Positions 1-8,018 of a DNA stretch of 64,000 nt are shown one piece after another. The notes below the pieces were generated by a model that worked only from the letters and a program-made list of their open reading frames with translations, had not been told where the DNA came from and ran no database searches. The stretch lies in the NCBI RefSeq assembly GCF_014646355.1, contig NZ_BMNH01000001.1:9161-73160 (forward strand), written 5' to 3'. Numbering within the stretch: the first letter of the stretch is position 1; every line of letters starts with the position of its first letter. The stretch comes from Nonomuraea cavernae. Lineage in GTDB: Bacteria > Actinomycetota > Actinomycetes > Streptosporangiales > Streptosporangiaceae. The translations under genes and the position numbers were made by a program.

Positions 1-31
1 AGCGCGACCGCAGAATACCCTTGGAGGCACC

Positions 32-598
32 ATGACCTCAAGGACTTCGAGGACGACGACCTCGACGCTGGGATTCGCGATACTCGCCGTGCTGGCCCGC
101 GGCGAACGCACCGGCTACGACATCGCCGCGGCCATGCGACGGCCCGTCTCCTACTTCTGGACGGCCGGTCACAGTCAGATCCACCCCGAGCTGCAGAAGC
201 TGCTGGCCGGTGGGCTGGTCGTCTACGAGACCCGGCACGGGCCGGGCCCGCAGGACAAGAAGGTCTACCGTCTGACGCCCGAGGGCTCCGGGGCGCTGCG
301 GGAATGGGTGACCACGCCGCCGCGCGAGCGGCCCGAGCGCGACGAGCTGGTGCTGAAGACGTACGCGTCGTGGCTGGCCGACCCGCCGCTGCTCAAGCGG
401 CTGTTCGCCGACCAGCTTGCGCTTCACGAGGCGCGGCTGGCCGAGTACGAGCGCGAGGAGGGGCTGTTCGGCGAGCCGCCCAGGCCGGGCGATCCCAAAT
501 TCGGCAACTACGCGACGCTACGCTGCGGCCTCGGCTACGAACGGCACCGTGCCGAGTGGTGCAGATGGATGGTCGCTCAGCTCAGCGACAGCTTGTAA
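32..598 (+). CDS. PadR-family transcriptional regulator
   Basis: A 188-residue protein with the PadR layout. The N-terminal winged helix-turn-helix (about residues 12-95) opens with LGFAILAVLARGERTGYDIA, and an all-helical C-terminal dimerisation region (about 110-185) follows. PadR proteins are usually repressors of a neighbouring exporter or detoxification gene; the likely target lies left of the window or is the gene itself. GGAGG at 21-25 precedes the ATG at good spacing. The last 22 bases overlap the convergent acetyltransferase gene. The effector cannot be read from the sequence. Confidence 0.9.
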   Translation: MTSRTSRTTTSTLGFAILAVLARGERTGYDIAAAMRRPVSYFWTAGHSQIHPELQKLLAGGLVVYETRHGPGPQDKKVYRLTPEGSGALREWVTTPPRERPERDELVLKTYASWLADPPLLKRLFADQLALHEARLAEYEREEGLFGEPPRPGDPKFGNYATLRCGLGYERHRAEWCRWMVAQLSDSL

Positions 599-1056
599 CC
601 CTCGTGGGAGGCGGCGAAGCCGAGCGAGTCGTAGAACCGGTGCGCGCCGGTGCGCGACTTGTCGGAGGTGAGCTGCACCATCGCGCAGCCGCGTGCCCGG
701 GCCCGGTCGATGCCCCACTGGATCATCCGGCGGCCGAGACCCTCTCCCCTGCTGGAGGCGGCGACCCTGACCGCCTCGATCTGGCAGCGCTCGGCGCCGA
801 GCCGCGACAGGCCGGCCAGGTAGGTGAGCTGCATGGTGCCCACGACCTCGCCGTCACGCTCGGCCACGATCAGCTCGTCGTGGGGGTCGGCGTCGATGCG
901 GGCGAAGGCGCTCAGGTAACGCTCGTCGCCCGGGTCGCCCTCGCGTCGCGCGCCGAGCGGGTCGTCCGCCAGCATCGCGACGATCGCGGGCACATCCTCG
1001 GCCGTGGCCGGACGGAAGATCGGGTTTGAGGAGGTTCGCGACATGGCGTCCATCAT
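577..1056 (-). CDS. GNAT-family N-acetyltransferase
   Basis: A single-domain GNAT acetyltransferase of about 155-159 residues. The acetyl-CoA binding loop is visible as SSRGEGLGRRMI, after the beta strand IEAVRVAAS, and the family's C-terminal motif appears as RFYDSLGF. It should move an acetyl group from acetyl-CoA to an amine, but the substrate cannot be told. Three in-frame ATGs (1056, 1053, 1044) have no clear ribosome binding site; 1044, giving MSRTSSNPIF, is equally plausible. It converges on the PadR gene with a 22-bp overlap of the 3' ends. Confidence 0.85.
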   Translation of the reverse strand: MMDAMSRTSSNPIFRPATAEDVPAIVAMLADDPLGARREGDPGDERYLSAFARIDADPHDELIVAERDGEVVGTMQLTYLAGLSRLGAERCQIEAVRVAASSRGEGLGRRMIQWGIDRARARGCAMVQLTSDKSRTGAHRFYDSLGFAASHEGYKLSLS

Positions 1057-1103
1057 GGCGTAATCCGTTTGACGGGGGCCGTGGGGGGCGCTTGGGTGGC
1101 GGG

Positions 1104-1487
1104 ATGATCGAGATCCATGCCGTGACCATCGACTGCGCGGAGCCGTACGAGCTGGCTTCCTGGTGGAGCGGAGCGACCGGGCTGCCGCTCGGCGACGACG
1201 ACGAGCCGGGCGACGACGAGGTCATGCTCCGCACCGAGCGCGGGCCGTTCCTGCTGTTCATCCGGGTCCCCGAGGGCAAGACGGTGAAGAACCGCGTCCA
1301 CCTCGACGTCAACGGCACCGAGGGCCGCACCCGCGACCAGGAGGTCGAGCGACTCCTTGGGCTGGGCGCGACGGTGCTGTGGGACCATCGCCAGGCCGAC
1401 GGCACCGGCTGGGTGACCATGCGGGACCCCGAGGGCAACGAGTTCTGCGTCTGCCGGAGCCAGGCGGAGCGGGGGTTGCCCGAATAA
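1104..1487 (+). CDS. VOC-family (glyoxalase-like) protein
   Basis: A 127-residue protein of the vicinal-oxygen-chelate fold, closest in style to the single-domain Glyoxalase_6 group: it opens MIEIHAVTIDCAEPYELASW and ends with the WVTMRDPEGNEFCVC strand. These are often metal-dependent enzymes or binding proteins for small molecules, and the substrate is unknown. The frame extends upstream to 1026, but 1104 is preferred because GGGTGGCGGG directly precedes it and the family motif starts there. It is followed 24 bp later by an SRPBCC gene on the same strand. Confidence 0.85.
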   Translation: MIEIHAVTIDCAEPYELASWWSGATGLPLGDDDEPGDDEVMLRTERGPFLLFIRVPEGKTVKNRVHLDVNGTEGRTRDQEVERLLGLGATVLWDHRQADGTGWVTMRDPEGNEFCVCRSQAERGLPE

Positions 1488-1511
1488 CGTTCTGTCGGCG
1501 ATGCTGACCGC

Positions 1512-1979
1512 ATGAGCGAGCCGAGCGCGTCCGCGAGCATCGAGATCAACGCTTCGCCCGAGCGGGTCTATGCCCTGGTCACCGATCTGTCCGAGATCGG
1601 CAGCTGGAACGCCGAGTGCCTGCGCGCGCGGTGGATCGGCCCCGTCAAGGAGGCCAGGCCGGGAGCCAGGTTCGTCGGCGGCAACCGCAACGGGAACCGG
1701 CGCTGGTCCACCAGCTGCACGGTCACCGCCGCGGAGCCGGGTCGCACGTTCGCCTATCACGTGCGCGCGGCGGGGGTGCTCGACGTCGCCATCTGGCGCT
1801 TCGACATCACCCCGACCGAGACGGGCTGCCGGGTCGAGCAGAAGACCTGGGACACCCGGGGCAGGTTCATGAACATCGTCGGCGGCTGGGCCACCAACGT
1901 GCCCGACCGGGCGAGCCACAACACCGCGAACATGAACCGCACCCTGCAGGGGCTCAAGCGCGAGGCCGAGCGCGCCTGA
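1512..1979 (+). CDS. SRPBCC-family protein (polyketide cyclase/START-like)
   Basis: A 155-residue protein of the SRPBCC helix-grip fold. The N-terminal strand ASIEINASPERVYALVTD is typical of the polyketide cyclase/dehydrase family, which binds hydrophobic ligands in a central cavity. It has no signal peptide or membrane segment and is probably cytoplasmic. It follows the VOC gene in the same direction and may be co-transcribed with it. The ligand and reaction are unknown. Confidence 0.85.
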   Translation: MSEPSASASIEINASPERVYALVTDLSEIGSWNAECLRARWIGPVKEARPGARFVGGNRNGNRRWSTSCTVTAAEPGRTFAYHVRAAGVLDVAIWRFDITPTETGCRVEQKTWDTRGRFMNIVGGWATNVPDRASHNTANMNRTLQGLKREAERA

Positions 1980-1984
1980 CGGCG

Positions 1985-2434
1985 TCACTCGCTCCCCGCG
2001 CGTCCCCGCATGGTGACGGTGAGGATGCCGGCGATGATGTACACCAGCAGGCCGTGCCAGAGCGACTGGAAGGCCGAGCCGAAGACTCCCTCGCCGTCGA
2101 GCACCAGCTGCACCGGGTAGTCCAGCACCGCGGTGATCCCGGCGGGCAGCAGCGCGAACTTCCACGGATGCCGCAGCGACCAGTGGCGGGCCTGCCGGGT
2201 CACCCGGTCGCCCTCGTTCGGCTTGGACACCGCGCCGATGGTGGCGATCAGCGCGAACAGGCTGATGCCGAGACCCAGCGCCCAGACCAGGTCGGCGGGG
2301 CCGGGCAGCAGCACGCCCATGCCCCAGCTGGCCGCGGTGATCGCGCCACCGCCGATGGCCGCGGTCCTCCAGGGAGCGCCGCGCAGCGCGGCGCCGGACA
2401 GGGAGACTTCGTCGCTTCGACTGAGTTCGTTCAT
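1985..2434 (-). CDS. four-helix membrane protein, unknown function
   Basis: About 149 residues if translation starts at MNELSRSDEV; the frame opens further upstream to 2470. Four hydrophobic segments are visible: one near AAIGGGAITAASWGMGVLLP, one starting VWALGLGISLFALIATI, one around WKFALLPAGITAVLDYPVQL, and one near LLVYIIAGILTVTM. The charged loop between segments 2 and 3 carries KPNEGDRVTRQARHW. I do not recognise the family. It lies just downstream of gdx on the same strand (78 bp), so it may be read through from the guanidine-regulated transcript, but that is inference. Confidence 0.6.
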   Translation of the reverse strand: MNELSRSDEVSLSGAALRGAPWRTAAIGGGAITAASWGMGVLLPGPADLVWALGLGISLFALIATIGAVSKPNEGDRVTRQARHWSLRHPWKFALLPAGITAVLDYPVQLVLDGEGVFGSAFQSLWHGLLVYIIAGILTVTMRGRAGSE

Positions 2435-2512
2435 ATCCTCAGGGTGCCTTTTGGGTCCCCCGGTTCGCATCGGGGACGGACCCTGAGAATTCCCTTACCG
2501 GATCGCGCGGGG

Positions 2513-2833
2513 TCAGTGCGCGCCGGCCAGGTTGAGGCCGACGATTCCCACGACGATGAGGGCGATCGAGGCGATCCGCACGAACGACGCGTTGTCCCCC
2601 ATGGCCAGCATGCCGACCACCGCCGTGCCCACCGCGCCGATGCCGGTCCACACCGCGTACGCGGTGCCGACGTCGAGGGATTTGAGCGCGTACGAGAGCA
2701 GACCGAAACTCAGCACGGCCGTGACGAAGAACGAGACCGACCACCACACCTGGGAGAACCCGTCGCTCAGCTTGAGCGACAGGGCCATGACGACCTCGAA
2801 GAGACCGGCGACGACAAGCAGGATCCAGGCCAT
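2513..2833 (-). CDS. gdx: Gdx/SugE-type SMR guanidinium exporter
   Basis: A 106-residue small multidrug resistance protein with four membrane helices. It matches the Gdx (formerly SugE) subgroup rather than EmrE: MAWILLVVAGLFEVVMALSL places the proton/substrate-coupling glutamate at E13, and the signature GTAYAVWTGIGAVG is intact. Gdx proteins are antiparallel homodimers that exchange guanidinium for protons. GGAGG lies 9 nt before the ATG. A guanidine-III riboswitch candidate sits in the 5' leader at 2869-2909, which independently supports guanidinium as the substrate. Confidence 0.93.
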   Translation of the reverse strand: MAWILLVVAGLFEVVMALSLKLSDGFSQVWWSVSFFVTAVLSFGLLSYALKSLDVGTAYAVWTGIGAVGTAVVGMLAMGDNASFVRIASIALIVVGIVGLNLAGAH

Positions 2834-2854
2834 GAGTGAAACCTCCGGCGAGCG

Positions 2855-2877
2855 AGACGACAGGTCGTGCGTCGTCT
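2855..2877 (-). promoter_or_regulatory. possible expression platform of the gdx riboswitch
   Basis: A perfect 7-bp inverted repeat: on the minus strand AGACGAC (2877-2871), a 9-nt loop, then GTCGTCT (2861-2855). The first arm is also the 3' pseudoknot strand of the riboswitch, so ligand binding and this hairpin exclude each other. The gdx ribosome binding site GGAGG follows shortly after. This geometry suggests a switch controlling access to the start region, but no pairing with GGAGG itself is proven. Confidence 0.45.
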
Positions 2878-2909
2878 TGGCTTTCCGGGTACGGCGCGTC
2901 TCGTCCGGG
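2869..2909 (-). promoter_or_regulatory. guanidine-III (ykkC-III) riboswitch candidate upstream of gdx
   Basis: Read on the minus strand, the 41-nt element runs CCCGGACGAG, ACGCGCCGTACCCGG, AAAGCCAAGACGACGC. It matches base for base most of the Thermobifida fusca guanidine-III riboswitch as I recall it (CCGGACGAGG...GCGCCGUACCCGG...CAAGACGGCGC). The two CCGG strands of helix P1 and the CAAGACG segment are conserved. The pseudoknot strand GCGCCGU faces ACGACGC, leaving one C/A mismatch. It sits about 36-76 nt before the gdx start codon, where a translational switch would act. Alternative: chance similarity, unlikely given the downstream gene. Confidence 0.85.
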
Positions 2910-2947
2910 AGCAGGGCTCTATCGAGGCAACGGCGGAGCGAGCCCGG

Positions 2948-3745
2948 TCATTCCCACCAGAGGGTGACCCAGCGGTCTTTCGGGACGGGCCACATGCCGA
3001 GGGAGAGCGCGGTCTCCGCCACCTCCGTCGCGAGCGACGGGTCGAGGCAGATGCGCTGGCAGGCGCTGGCCGCGAGCTCCTCGAGGGAGGAGAAGCGTTC
3101 GAGCGGCGCCTCCCGCTCCTCGACCTGCACGGCGTAGCCGAGCGCCGCCGCCAGCGCCACGCAGTCTTCGGCGATGGGCCTGACCGGGCGCTCGATGCCG
3201 TGGAAGTGCTGCCAGAGCGGCGCCATCCAGCTCATCGGATGGCGCTGCGGGAGCTCGATCACCACCCGGCCCCGGGTGCGGTCGTCGAGCGCGCGCAGGA
3301 AGGCGGCCAGGTCGGGCACGTTGTAGACGACGTGCGCGGCGATCGTCGCGTCGACCATGGGCACCTGGTCGGACACGTCGGGCCAGCGGCCCTCGACCGC
3401 CGTCAGGGCGACGCCCAGCTTGTCGGCCCGGGTGGCGAGCTCGGCCAGCATCGCGGGCGAGGTGTCGACGGCGTAGAGCTCGCCGAGGCGCTCGTGCAGC
3501 GGGAGCGAGGCGGCGCCGGTGCCCGCGCCCACGTCGAGCAGCGTGCCGCCTGGTGGCAGCGCCTCGGTGAGCCGGGCCATCGTGGGCCCGTCATCCGGGG
3601 CGGCGAGCGCCCAGTCGGTGCGCGTGGCGAAGCGGCCGGGCGAGTGGCCCCAGGGATCGACCGGGGCCTTGGCCATGATCTCCTCTGGAATGGCCCAGGA
3701 TTCCAGCCGCTCTCGCCAGCGCGTGGCGAGTTCTTCGGCATCCAT
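2948..3745 (-). CDS. class I SAM-dependent methyltransferase
   Basis: About 265 residues from MDAEELATRW; in-frame ATGs also occur at 3757 and 3766 and none has a clear ribosome binding site. The Rossmann-fold motif I is LLDVGAGTGAASLPL, followed by the acidic strand YAVDTSPAMLAEL that binds the SAM ribose. The C-terminal part (HPMSWMAPLWQHFHGIERP) is not of a substrate class I can name. It is divergent from the acyl-CoA dehydrogenase gene and shares its 5' region, including the repeated operator at 3775-3816. Substrate unknown. Confidence 0.82.
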   Translation of the reverse strand: MDAEELATRWRERLESWAIPEEIMAKAPVDPWGHSPGRFATRTDWALAAPDDGPTMARLTEALPPGGTLLDVGAGTGAASLPLHERLGELYAVDTSPAMLAELATRADKLGVALTAVEGRWPDVSDQVPMVDATIAAHVVYNVPDLAAFLRALDDRTRGRVVIELPQRHPMSWMAPLWQHFHGIERPVRPIAEDCVALAAALGYAVQVEEREAPLERFSSLEELAASACQRICLDPSLATEVAETALSLGMWPVPKDRWVTLWWE

Positions 3746-3774
3746 GAAGACGAGCATGCCACGCATATCGCTGG

Positions 3775-3816
3775 TTACTCGCGGGTAGCATTGCTAGTAA
3801 GGTTACTAGCCAGTAG
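3775..3816 (+). promoter_or_regulatory. duplicated palindromic operator upstream of fadE
   Basis: Two copies of TTACT-N4-(A/G)GTAG lie at 3775-3788 and 3803-3816, exactly 28 bp apart. Between and partly over them is a perfect 7-bp inverted repeat, CTAGTAA-GG-TTACTAG (3794-3809). The arrangement suggests cooperative binding of a dimeric repressor, probably of the TetR type that often controls fatty-acid degradation genes, over the divergent promoters of the methyltransferase and acyl-CoA dehydrogenase genes. The regulator is not identified. Confidence 0.55.
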
Positions 3817-3848
3817 ATAACGCCCCCGGTTCAAGGAGATCAGCAGCC

Positions 3849-5654
3849 ATGGGCCACTTCAAGAGCAACCTGCGTGACCTGGAGTTCAACCTCTTCGAGG
3901 TGTTCGGGCGCGGCGAGATCCTCGGCACCGGGCCGTACGCGGATGTGGACGAAGATGTCGCCCGTAGCCTCCTGAACGAGGTCAGCCGACTGGCCTCGGG
4001 CGTGTTCGCCGACTCGTTCGAGGAAGGCGACCGCCACCCGCCCGTCTTCGACCCGGAGACCGGCAGCGTCACCATGCCGGCCGGCTTCAAGAAGTCGTAC
4101 AAGGCGCTCGTCGACGGCGGTTGGGCCCACCTGGACCTGCCGACCGACCTGGGCGGCCCCGGCATCCCCCGGAGCCTGGCCTGGGCCACCGCCGAGATGA
4201 CCCTGGGTGCCAACCCCGCCCTGTACATGTACGCGGCCGGCCCCAGCTTCGCCTACACCCTGTGGAAGGTCGGCACCGACGACCAGAAGCGCTTCGCCGA
4301 GCTGGCCATCGAGCGCAACTGGGGCGCCACCATGGTGCTCACCGAGCCCGACGCCGGTTCCGACGTCGGCGCCGGCCGGGCCAAGGCGACCCAGCAGCCC
4401 GACGGCACCTGGCACATCGAGGGCGTCAAGCGCTTCATCACCAGCGCCGAGCACGACCTGACCGAGAACATCTTCCACCTCGTGCTGGCCCGCCCCGAAG
4501 GACACGGCCCCGGCACCAAGGGCCTGTCGATGTTCCTGGTGCCCAAGTTCCACGTGAACCTGGAGAACGGCGAGCTGGGCGAGCGCAACGGCGTCTACGT
4601 CACCAACGTCGAGAAGAAGATGGGCCTCAAGGTCTCCACGACCTGCGAGCTGACCTTCGGCGACAAGCACCCGGCGATCGGCTGGCTGGTCGGCGACGTG
4701 CACGAGGGCATCAAGCAGATGTTCATGGTCATCGAGCACGCCCGGATGATGGTCGGCACCAAGGCCATCGCCACGCTCTCCACCGGCTACCTCAACGCCC
4801 TGGAGTACGCCAAGGCCCGCCTGCAGGGCGCCGACCTGACCCAGATGTCCGACAAGACCGCGCCGCGGGTGCCCATCACCCGCCACCCCGACGTGCGCCG
4901 CGAGCTCATGCTGCAGAAGTCGTACGCCGAGGGCATGCGGGCCCTCGTCCTCTATACGGCCACCTTCCAGGACACCATCCAGCTCAACCCCGCCGACCAG
5001 CACGCGCAGGCCATGAACGACCTGCTGCTGCCGCTGGTCAAGGGCGTCGGCTCGGAGCGGTCGTACGAACTGCTGGCCCGGTCGCTGCAGACCCTAGGCG
5101 GCTCGGGTTACCTGCAGGAATACCCGATCGAGCAGTACATCCGCGACGCCAAGATCGACTCGCTCTACGAGGGCACCACCGCCATCCAGGGCCTCGACCT
5201 GTTCTTCCGCAAGATCCTGAGGAACCAGGGCGCCGCGCTCGGGTCGCTGCTGACCGAGATCGACGCGTTCGCCTCCTCCGAGGCGGGCAACGGCCGGCTC
5301 AAGGAGGAGCGCAAGCTGCTCGCCGAGGCCGTCGCCGACGTCAAGGCCATGGGCGACACGATGGCCGGGTGGGCGATCGGCTCGCTGGAGGCGCCGAAGG
5401 AGGTCTACAAGGTCGGCCTCAACACCACCCGCTTCCTGCTGGCACTGGGCGACCTGGTGATCGGCTGGCTGCTGCTGCGCCAGGCCGAGGTGGCCCTGGC
5501 CAAGCTGGTCGACGGCGAGGACGCCTTCTACCAGGGCAAGGTGGCCGCCGCCTCGTTCTTCGCGACGACCGTGCTGCCGCGCCTGGCCGCCGAGCGCCGC
5601 GTGGCCGCCGCCACCGGCCTGGACCTCATGGAGCTGCCGGAGGAAGCCTTCTGA
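3849..5654 (+). CDS. acyl-CoA dehydrogenase, FadE5-like long form
   Basis: A 601-residue flavoenzyme of the long acyl-CoA dehydrogenase group with an extra C-terminal domain, similar in length to mycobacterial FadE5. It should oxidise acyl-CoA to trans-2-enoyl-CoA, passing electrons to ETF. The flavin/substrate-binding signature [14 protein letters not shown] is at about residues 164-177. The catalytic base is E441 in [12 protein letters not shown]. The C-terminal domain (about 465-601) includes [26 protein letters not shown] before the ATG supports this start. Regulation is probably through the duplicated operator just upstream. Chain-length preference cannot be assigned. Confidence 0.93.
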   Translation: MGHFKSNLRDLEFNLFEVFGRGEILGTGPYADVDEDVARSLLNEVSRLASGVFADSFEEGDRHPPVFDPETGSVTMPAGFKKSYKALVDGGWAHLDLPTDLGGPGIPRSLAWATAEMTLGANPALYMYAAGPSFAYTLWKVGTDDQKRFAELAIERNWGATMVLTEPDAGSDVGAGRAKATQQPDGTWHIEGVKRFITSAEHDLTENIFHLVLARPEGHGPGTKGLSMFLVPKFHVNLENGELGERNGVYVTNVEKKMGLKVSTTCELTFGDKHPAIGWLVGDVHEGIKQMFMVIEHARMMVGTKAIATLSTGYLNALEYAKARLQGADLTQMSDKTAPRVPITRHPDVRRELMLQKSYAEGMRALVLYTATFQDTIQLNPADQHAQAMNDLLLPLVKGVGSERSYELLARSLQTLGGSGYLQEYPIEQYIRDAKIDSLYEGTTAIQGLDLFFRKILRNQGAALGSLLTEIDAFASSEAGNGRLKEERKLLAEAVADVKAMGDTMAGWAIGSLEAPKEVYKVGLNTTRFLLALGDLVIGWLLLRQAEVALAKLVDGEDAFYQGKVAAASFFATTVLPRLAAERRVAAATGLDLMELPEEAF

Positions 5655-5677
5655 CCCTCCCTCCCGGAGGATCGCCG

Positions 5678-5705
5678 ACGCCCGCTCCGGCTCCGGAGCG
5701 GGCGT
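5678..5705 (+). terminator. hairpin terminator after the acyl-CoA dehydrogenase gene
   Basis: An 11-bp perfect stem, ACGCCCGCTCC / GGAGCGGGCGT, with a 6-nt loop, 24 bp after the stop codon and without a clear T-run, as is common in actinomycetes. Confidence 0.7.
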
Positions 5706-5824
5706 TGCGCGTCTCCGGCCGAGATGTACGGCGGGCGGCCACTCTCCTGCCTCACCTGAGCGTGTGATCACCCATAGCCGGGTATGACCGTGGGCATACT
5801 CGCCGTTTGCCTTCGGAGGTCGTC

Positions 5825-6049
5825 ATGGGTGTCGGGGTCAGTATCTTCTTCCTCACGCTCGGCGCCATCCTGAGATTCGCCATCGAGCCCGACGTGTTCG
5901 GAGACAGCGTCCACATGGACGTGATCGGTTTGATCTTCATGATCGTCGGCGGAGCGGGCATCGTGCTGAGCCTCGTGCTCGCCCCGCGGCGCGGGCACAC
6001 CTCCGAGGACCGGCTGATGCACCGCGAGAACCGGCCGCCGGAGATCTGA
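5825..6049 (+). CDS. DUF6458-type two-helix membrane protein
   Basis: A 74-residue protein with two membrane helices (MGVGVSIFFLTLGAILRFAI and an IGLIFMIVGGAGIVLSLVLA segment) joined by an acidic loop, and a charged tail RRGHTSEDRLMHRENRPPEI. This layout matches the small actinobacterial DUF6458 family, whose function is unknown. The start at 5825 is chosen over an upstream TTG because GGAGG (5815-5819) sits 5 nt ahead of it. Confidence 0.8.
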   Translation: MGVGVSIFFLTLGAILRFAIEPDVFGDSVHMDVIGLIFMIVGGAGIVLSLVLAPRRGHTSEDRLMHRENRPPEI

Positions 6050-6050
6050 C

Positions 6051-6344
6051 CTACGCCTCGATCTGCACGGCGGCCCGGGCCGCCAGGATGGGCCTGATGT
6101 GGTCGGTGACGACCGCCAGGTGGCGAGGGTGGTCGCGGTAGACCAGGTAGTCGTCGACGGTGTCGAAGTCGGCGACGACCGCGAACTCGTGGTTGCCCTG
6201 GTTGACGCCGAGGTCGCCGCCGAACGTGTAGGCGCGGATCTGCGGGATGAGGCCGGGCAGCTCGCGCAGCTCGGCCGCGACCCTGGCCTTCTGCTCGTCG
6301 GTGGCGTCCTCGGACCAGGTGAAGAGCACGACGTGGCGGATCAT
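6051..6344 (-). CDS. Dabb-domain (stress-responsive A/B barrel) protein
   Basis: A 97-residue single-domain protein of the dimeric alpha/beta barrel (Dabb) family. It starts MIRHVVLFTWSEDATDEQKA and ends in the DDYLVYRDHPRHLAVV helix-strand pattern with a conserved HP pair. The family's roles range from small-molecule cyclisation to unknown stress functions; nothing here defines the substrate. Convergent with the DUF6458 gene, with 1 bp between the stop codons. Confidence 0.85.
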   Translation of the reverse strand: MIRHVVLFTWSEDATDEQKARVAAELRELPGLIPQIRAYTFGGDLGVNQGNHEFAVVADFDTVDDYLVYRDHPRHLAVVTDHIRPILAARAAVQIEA

Positions 6345-6428
6345 GCGCTCACCCTATCGCCGCGCCCCACGAAGCCGCCCAGCCAGGTCGTCGCCACGGG
6401 CCCACCAGGGCCACACGCGCGGGCCCTT

Positions 6429-6492
6429 GTCACAGCCAGGGCCGGGCGCTGTCACGGCCAGGGCCGGGCGCTGTCACAGGCCAGGCCGGACG
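6429..6492. repeat. 22-bp tandem repeat, about 2.9 copies
   Basis: The unit GTCAC(A/G)GCCAGGGCCGGGCG plus CT occurs at 6429-6450 and 6451-6472, with a partial, diverged third copy to 6492. It lies in the 217-bp gap between the Dabb gene and the end of the E2 gene. No gene is seen in that gap. Confidence 0.8.
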
Positions 6493-6561
6493 CGAGCGCG
6501 CCAGGGCGCCCGCGTCCGGGCCGTCATCTCGGGCGGATCCGGTCGCGGTCAGGCGGCCCGA

Positions 6562-8001
6562 TCAGCTCCAGGCCAGCATCCGCAGCGGATCCTCCAGCAT
6601 CGCGCCCACGTCGCGCAGGAACATCGAGCCCAGCTCGCCGTCGACGATCCGGTGGTCGAACGAGAGCGCCAGCGTCGTGACCTTGCGGACCGCCAGCTCG
6701 CCGTCGACCACCCACGGCATGTCCCGGACCTGGCCGAAGGCGAGGATGGCCGCCTCGCCCGGGTTGAGGAGGGGAGTGCCGGCGTCGACGCCGAACACGC
6801 CCACGTTGGTGATCGTGATCGTGCCCCCGGCCATCTCGGCGGGCTGGGTGCGGCCCGCCCTGGCCGTCTCGGCCAGCTCGCCCAGCCGCCTGGCCAGCTC
6901 GGGGAGCGACAGCTCGTGGGCGTTCTTGACGTTGGGCACCACGAGCCCGCGCGGGGTCGCGGCCGCGATGCCCAGATGCACGTAGTGCTTGACCACGATC
7001 TCCTGGGCCTCCTCGTCCCAGGAGGAGTTGATCATCGGGTGACGGCCGGCCGCCGTCAGCACCGCCTTGGCCACCAGGAGCAGCGGTGAGACCTTGACCT
7101 CGGCGAAGTCGGGCAGCGCGCGCAGCCGACGGACCGCGTCCATGGTCTCGGTGACGTCCACCTGGAGGAACTCGGTGACGTGCGGAGCGGTGAAGGCACT
7201 GGCCACCATGGCCTGCGCGGTCATCCTGCGCACGCCCTTGACGGGGATGCGTTCCTCACCCTGCCTGGCGGGCGCCGCCGCGGCCACCGGCCGGCTCGCG
7301 GCGTGGACGTCGTCTCGGGTGATGGAGCCCTCGGGGCCGGTGCCCGCGATGGTGGCGAGGTCGACGCCCAGATCCTTGGCCAGCTTGCGTACCGGCGGCT
7401 TGGCCAGCACGGCGCCACGACCGGCGGCCGGACCCGTCGCGCCGTTCTCGGCCACCGGCTGCGCCGGGCTCGCCACCTCGGCCCGGGCCGGGGTGGTGAC
7501 CGGGGGCGCCTGCGCGGCCGGTCTGCGGGGGCGGCGTCGGGTGGCGCCGGTCTTGACGCCGTAGCCGACCAGGACCGCCTGGCGCTGTTCCTTGGGCGCC
7601 GGGCCGCCGTGGGTGCCCGGCTCCACCGCGCCCTCCAGGGGCGGATGCGGCACCATGTCGTCGGCCAGGGCCTCGATCCGGCCGGCCTGTCCCTCGGTCT
7701 GGCCTGGCCCCTCGGTCCGGCCCGTCTCGGCCCGGCCGCCCTCGCCGGTGCCGCCGGGCGCCTCCTCCGTCTCGACGGAGATGATGGCCACCCCCACGTC
7801 GACCGTCTGGCCCTCGTCGGCCAGCAACTCGGCCACCAGCCCGTCCCACGGGATGGGCAGCTCGACGATGGACTTGGCCGTCTCGATCTCGACCACGATC
7901 TGGTTGACCTTGACCGCTTCGCCCTGCTTGACATGCCAGCGGACGATCTCCGCCTCGGTCAGGCCTTCGCCCACGTCGGGGAGCTTGAAGTCACGTCGCA
8001 T
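6562..8001 (-). CDS. bkdC: 2-oxoacid dehydrogenase E2 (dihydrolipoamide acyltransferase)
   Basis: A 479-residue E2 core enzyme. The lipoyl domain covers about residues 1-77, with the lipoylated lysine K43 in EIETAKSIVELP. A Pro/Ala/Gly-rich linker follows, then the E1/E3-binding domain (PPVRKLAKDLGVDLATIAGT) and the acyltransferase domain ending in DHRIVDGE, with catalytic H450 and D454. It carries acyl groups from E1 to CoA. One lipoyl domain and the operon order E1alpha-E1beta-E2 fit the branched-chain (BkdA/B/C) type more than pyruvate dehydrogenase; substrate is inferred. The start at 8001 follows a GAGGGGGACC stretch, 17 bp after E1beta. Confidence 0.9.
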   Translation of the reverse strand: MRRDFKLPDVGEGLTEAEIVRWHVKQGEAVKVNQIVVEIETAKSIVELPIPWDGLVAELLADEGQTVDVGVAIISVETEEAPGGTGEGGRAETGRTEGPGQTEGQAGRIEALADDMVPHPPLEGAVEPGTHGGPAPKEQRQAVLVGYGVKTGATRRRPRRPAAQAPPVTTPARAEVASPAQPVAENGATGPAAGRGAVLAKPPVRKLAKDLGVDLATIAGTGPEGSITRDDVHAASRPVAAAAPARQGEERIPVKGVRRMTAQAMVASAFTAPHVTEFLQVDVTETMDAVRRLRALPDFAEVKVSPLLLVAKAVLTAAGRHPMINSSWDEEAQEIVVKHYVHLGIAAATPRGLVVPNVKNAHELSLPELARRLGELAETARAGRTQPAEMAGGTITITNVGVFGVDAGTPLLNPGEAAILAFGQVRDMPWVVDGELAVRKVTTLALSFDHRIVDGELGSMFLRDVGAMLEDPLRMLAWS

Positions 8002-8018
8002 GAGACCAGGTCCCCCTC

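Noticed and set aside
2841-2947. Guanidine-I or guanidine-II riboswitch in the gdx leader
   Set aside because: The guanidine-I core motifs and the paired ACGR hairpin loops of guanidine-II are absent; the sequence fits guanidine-III.
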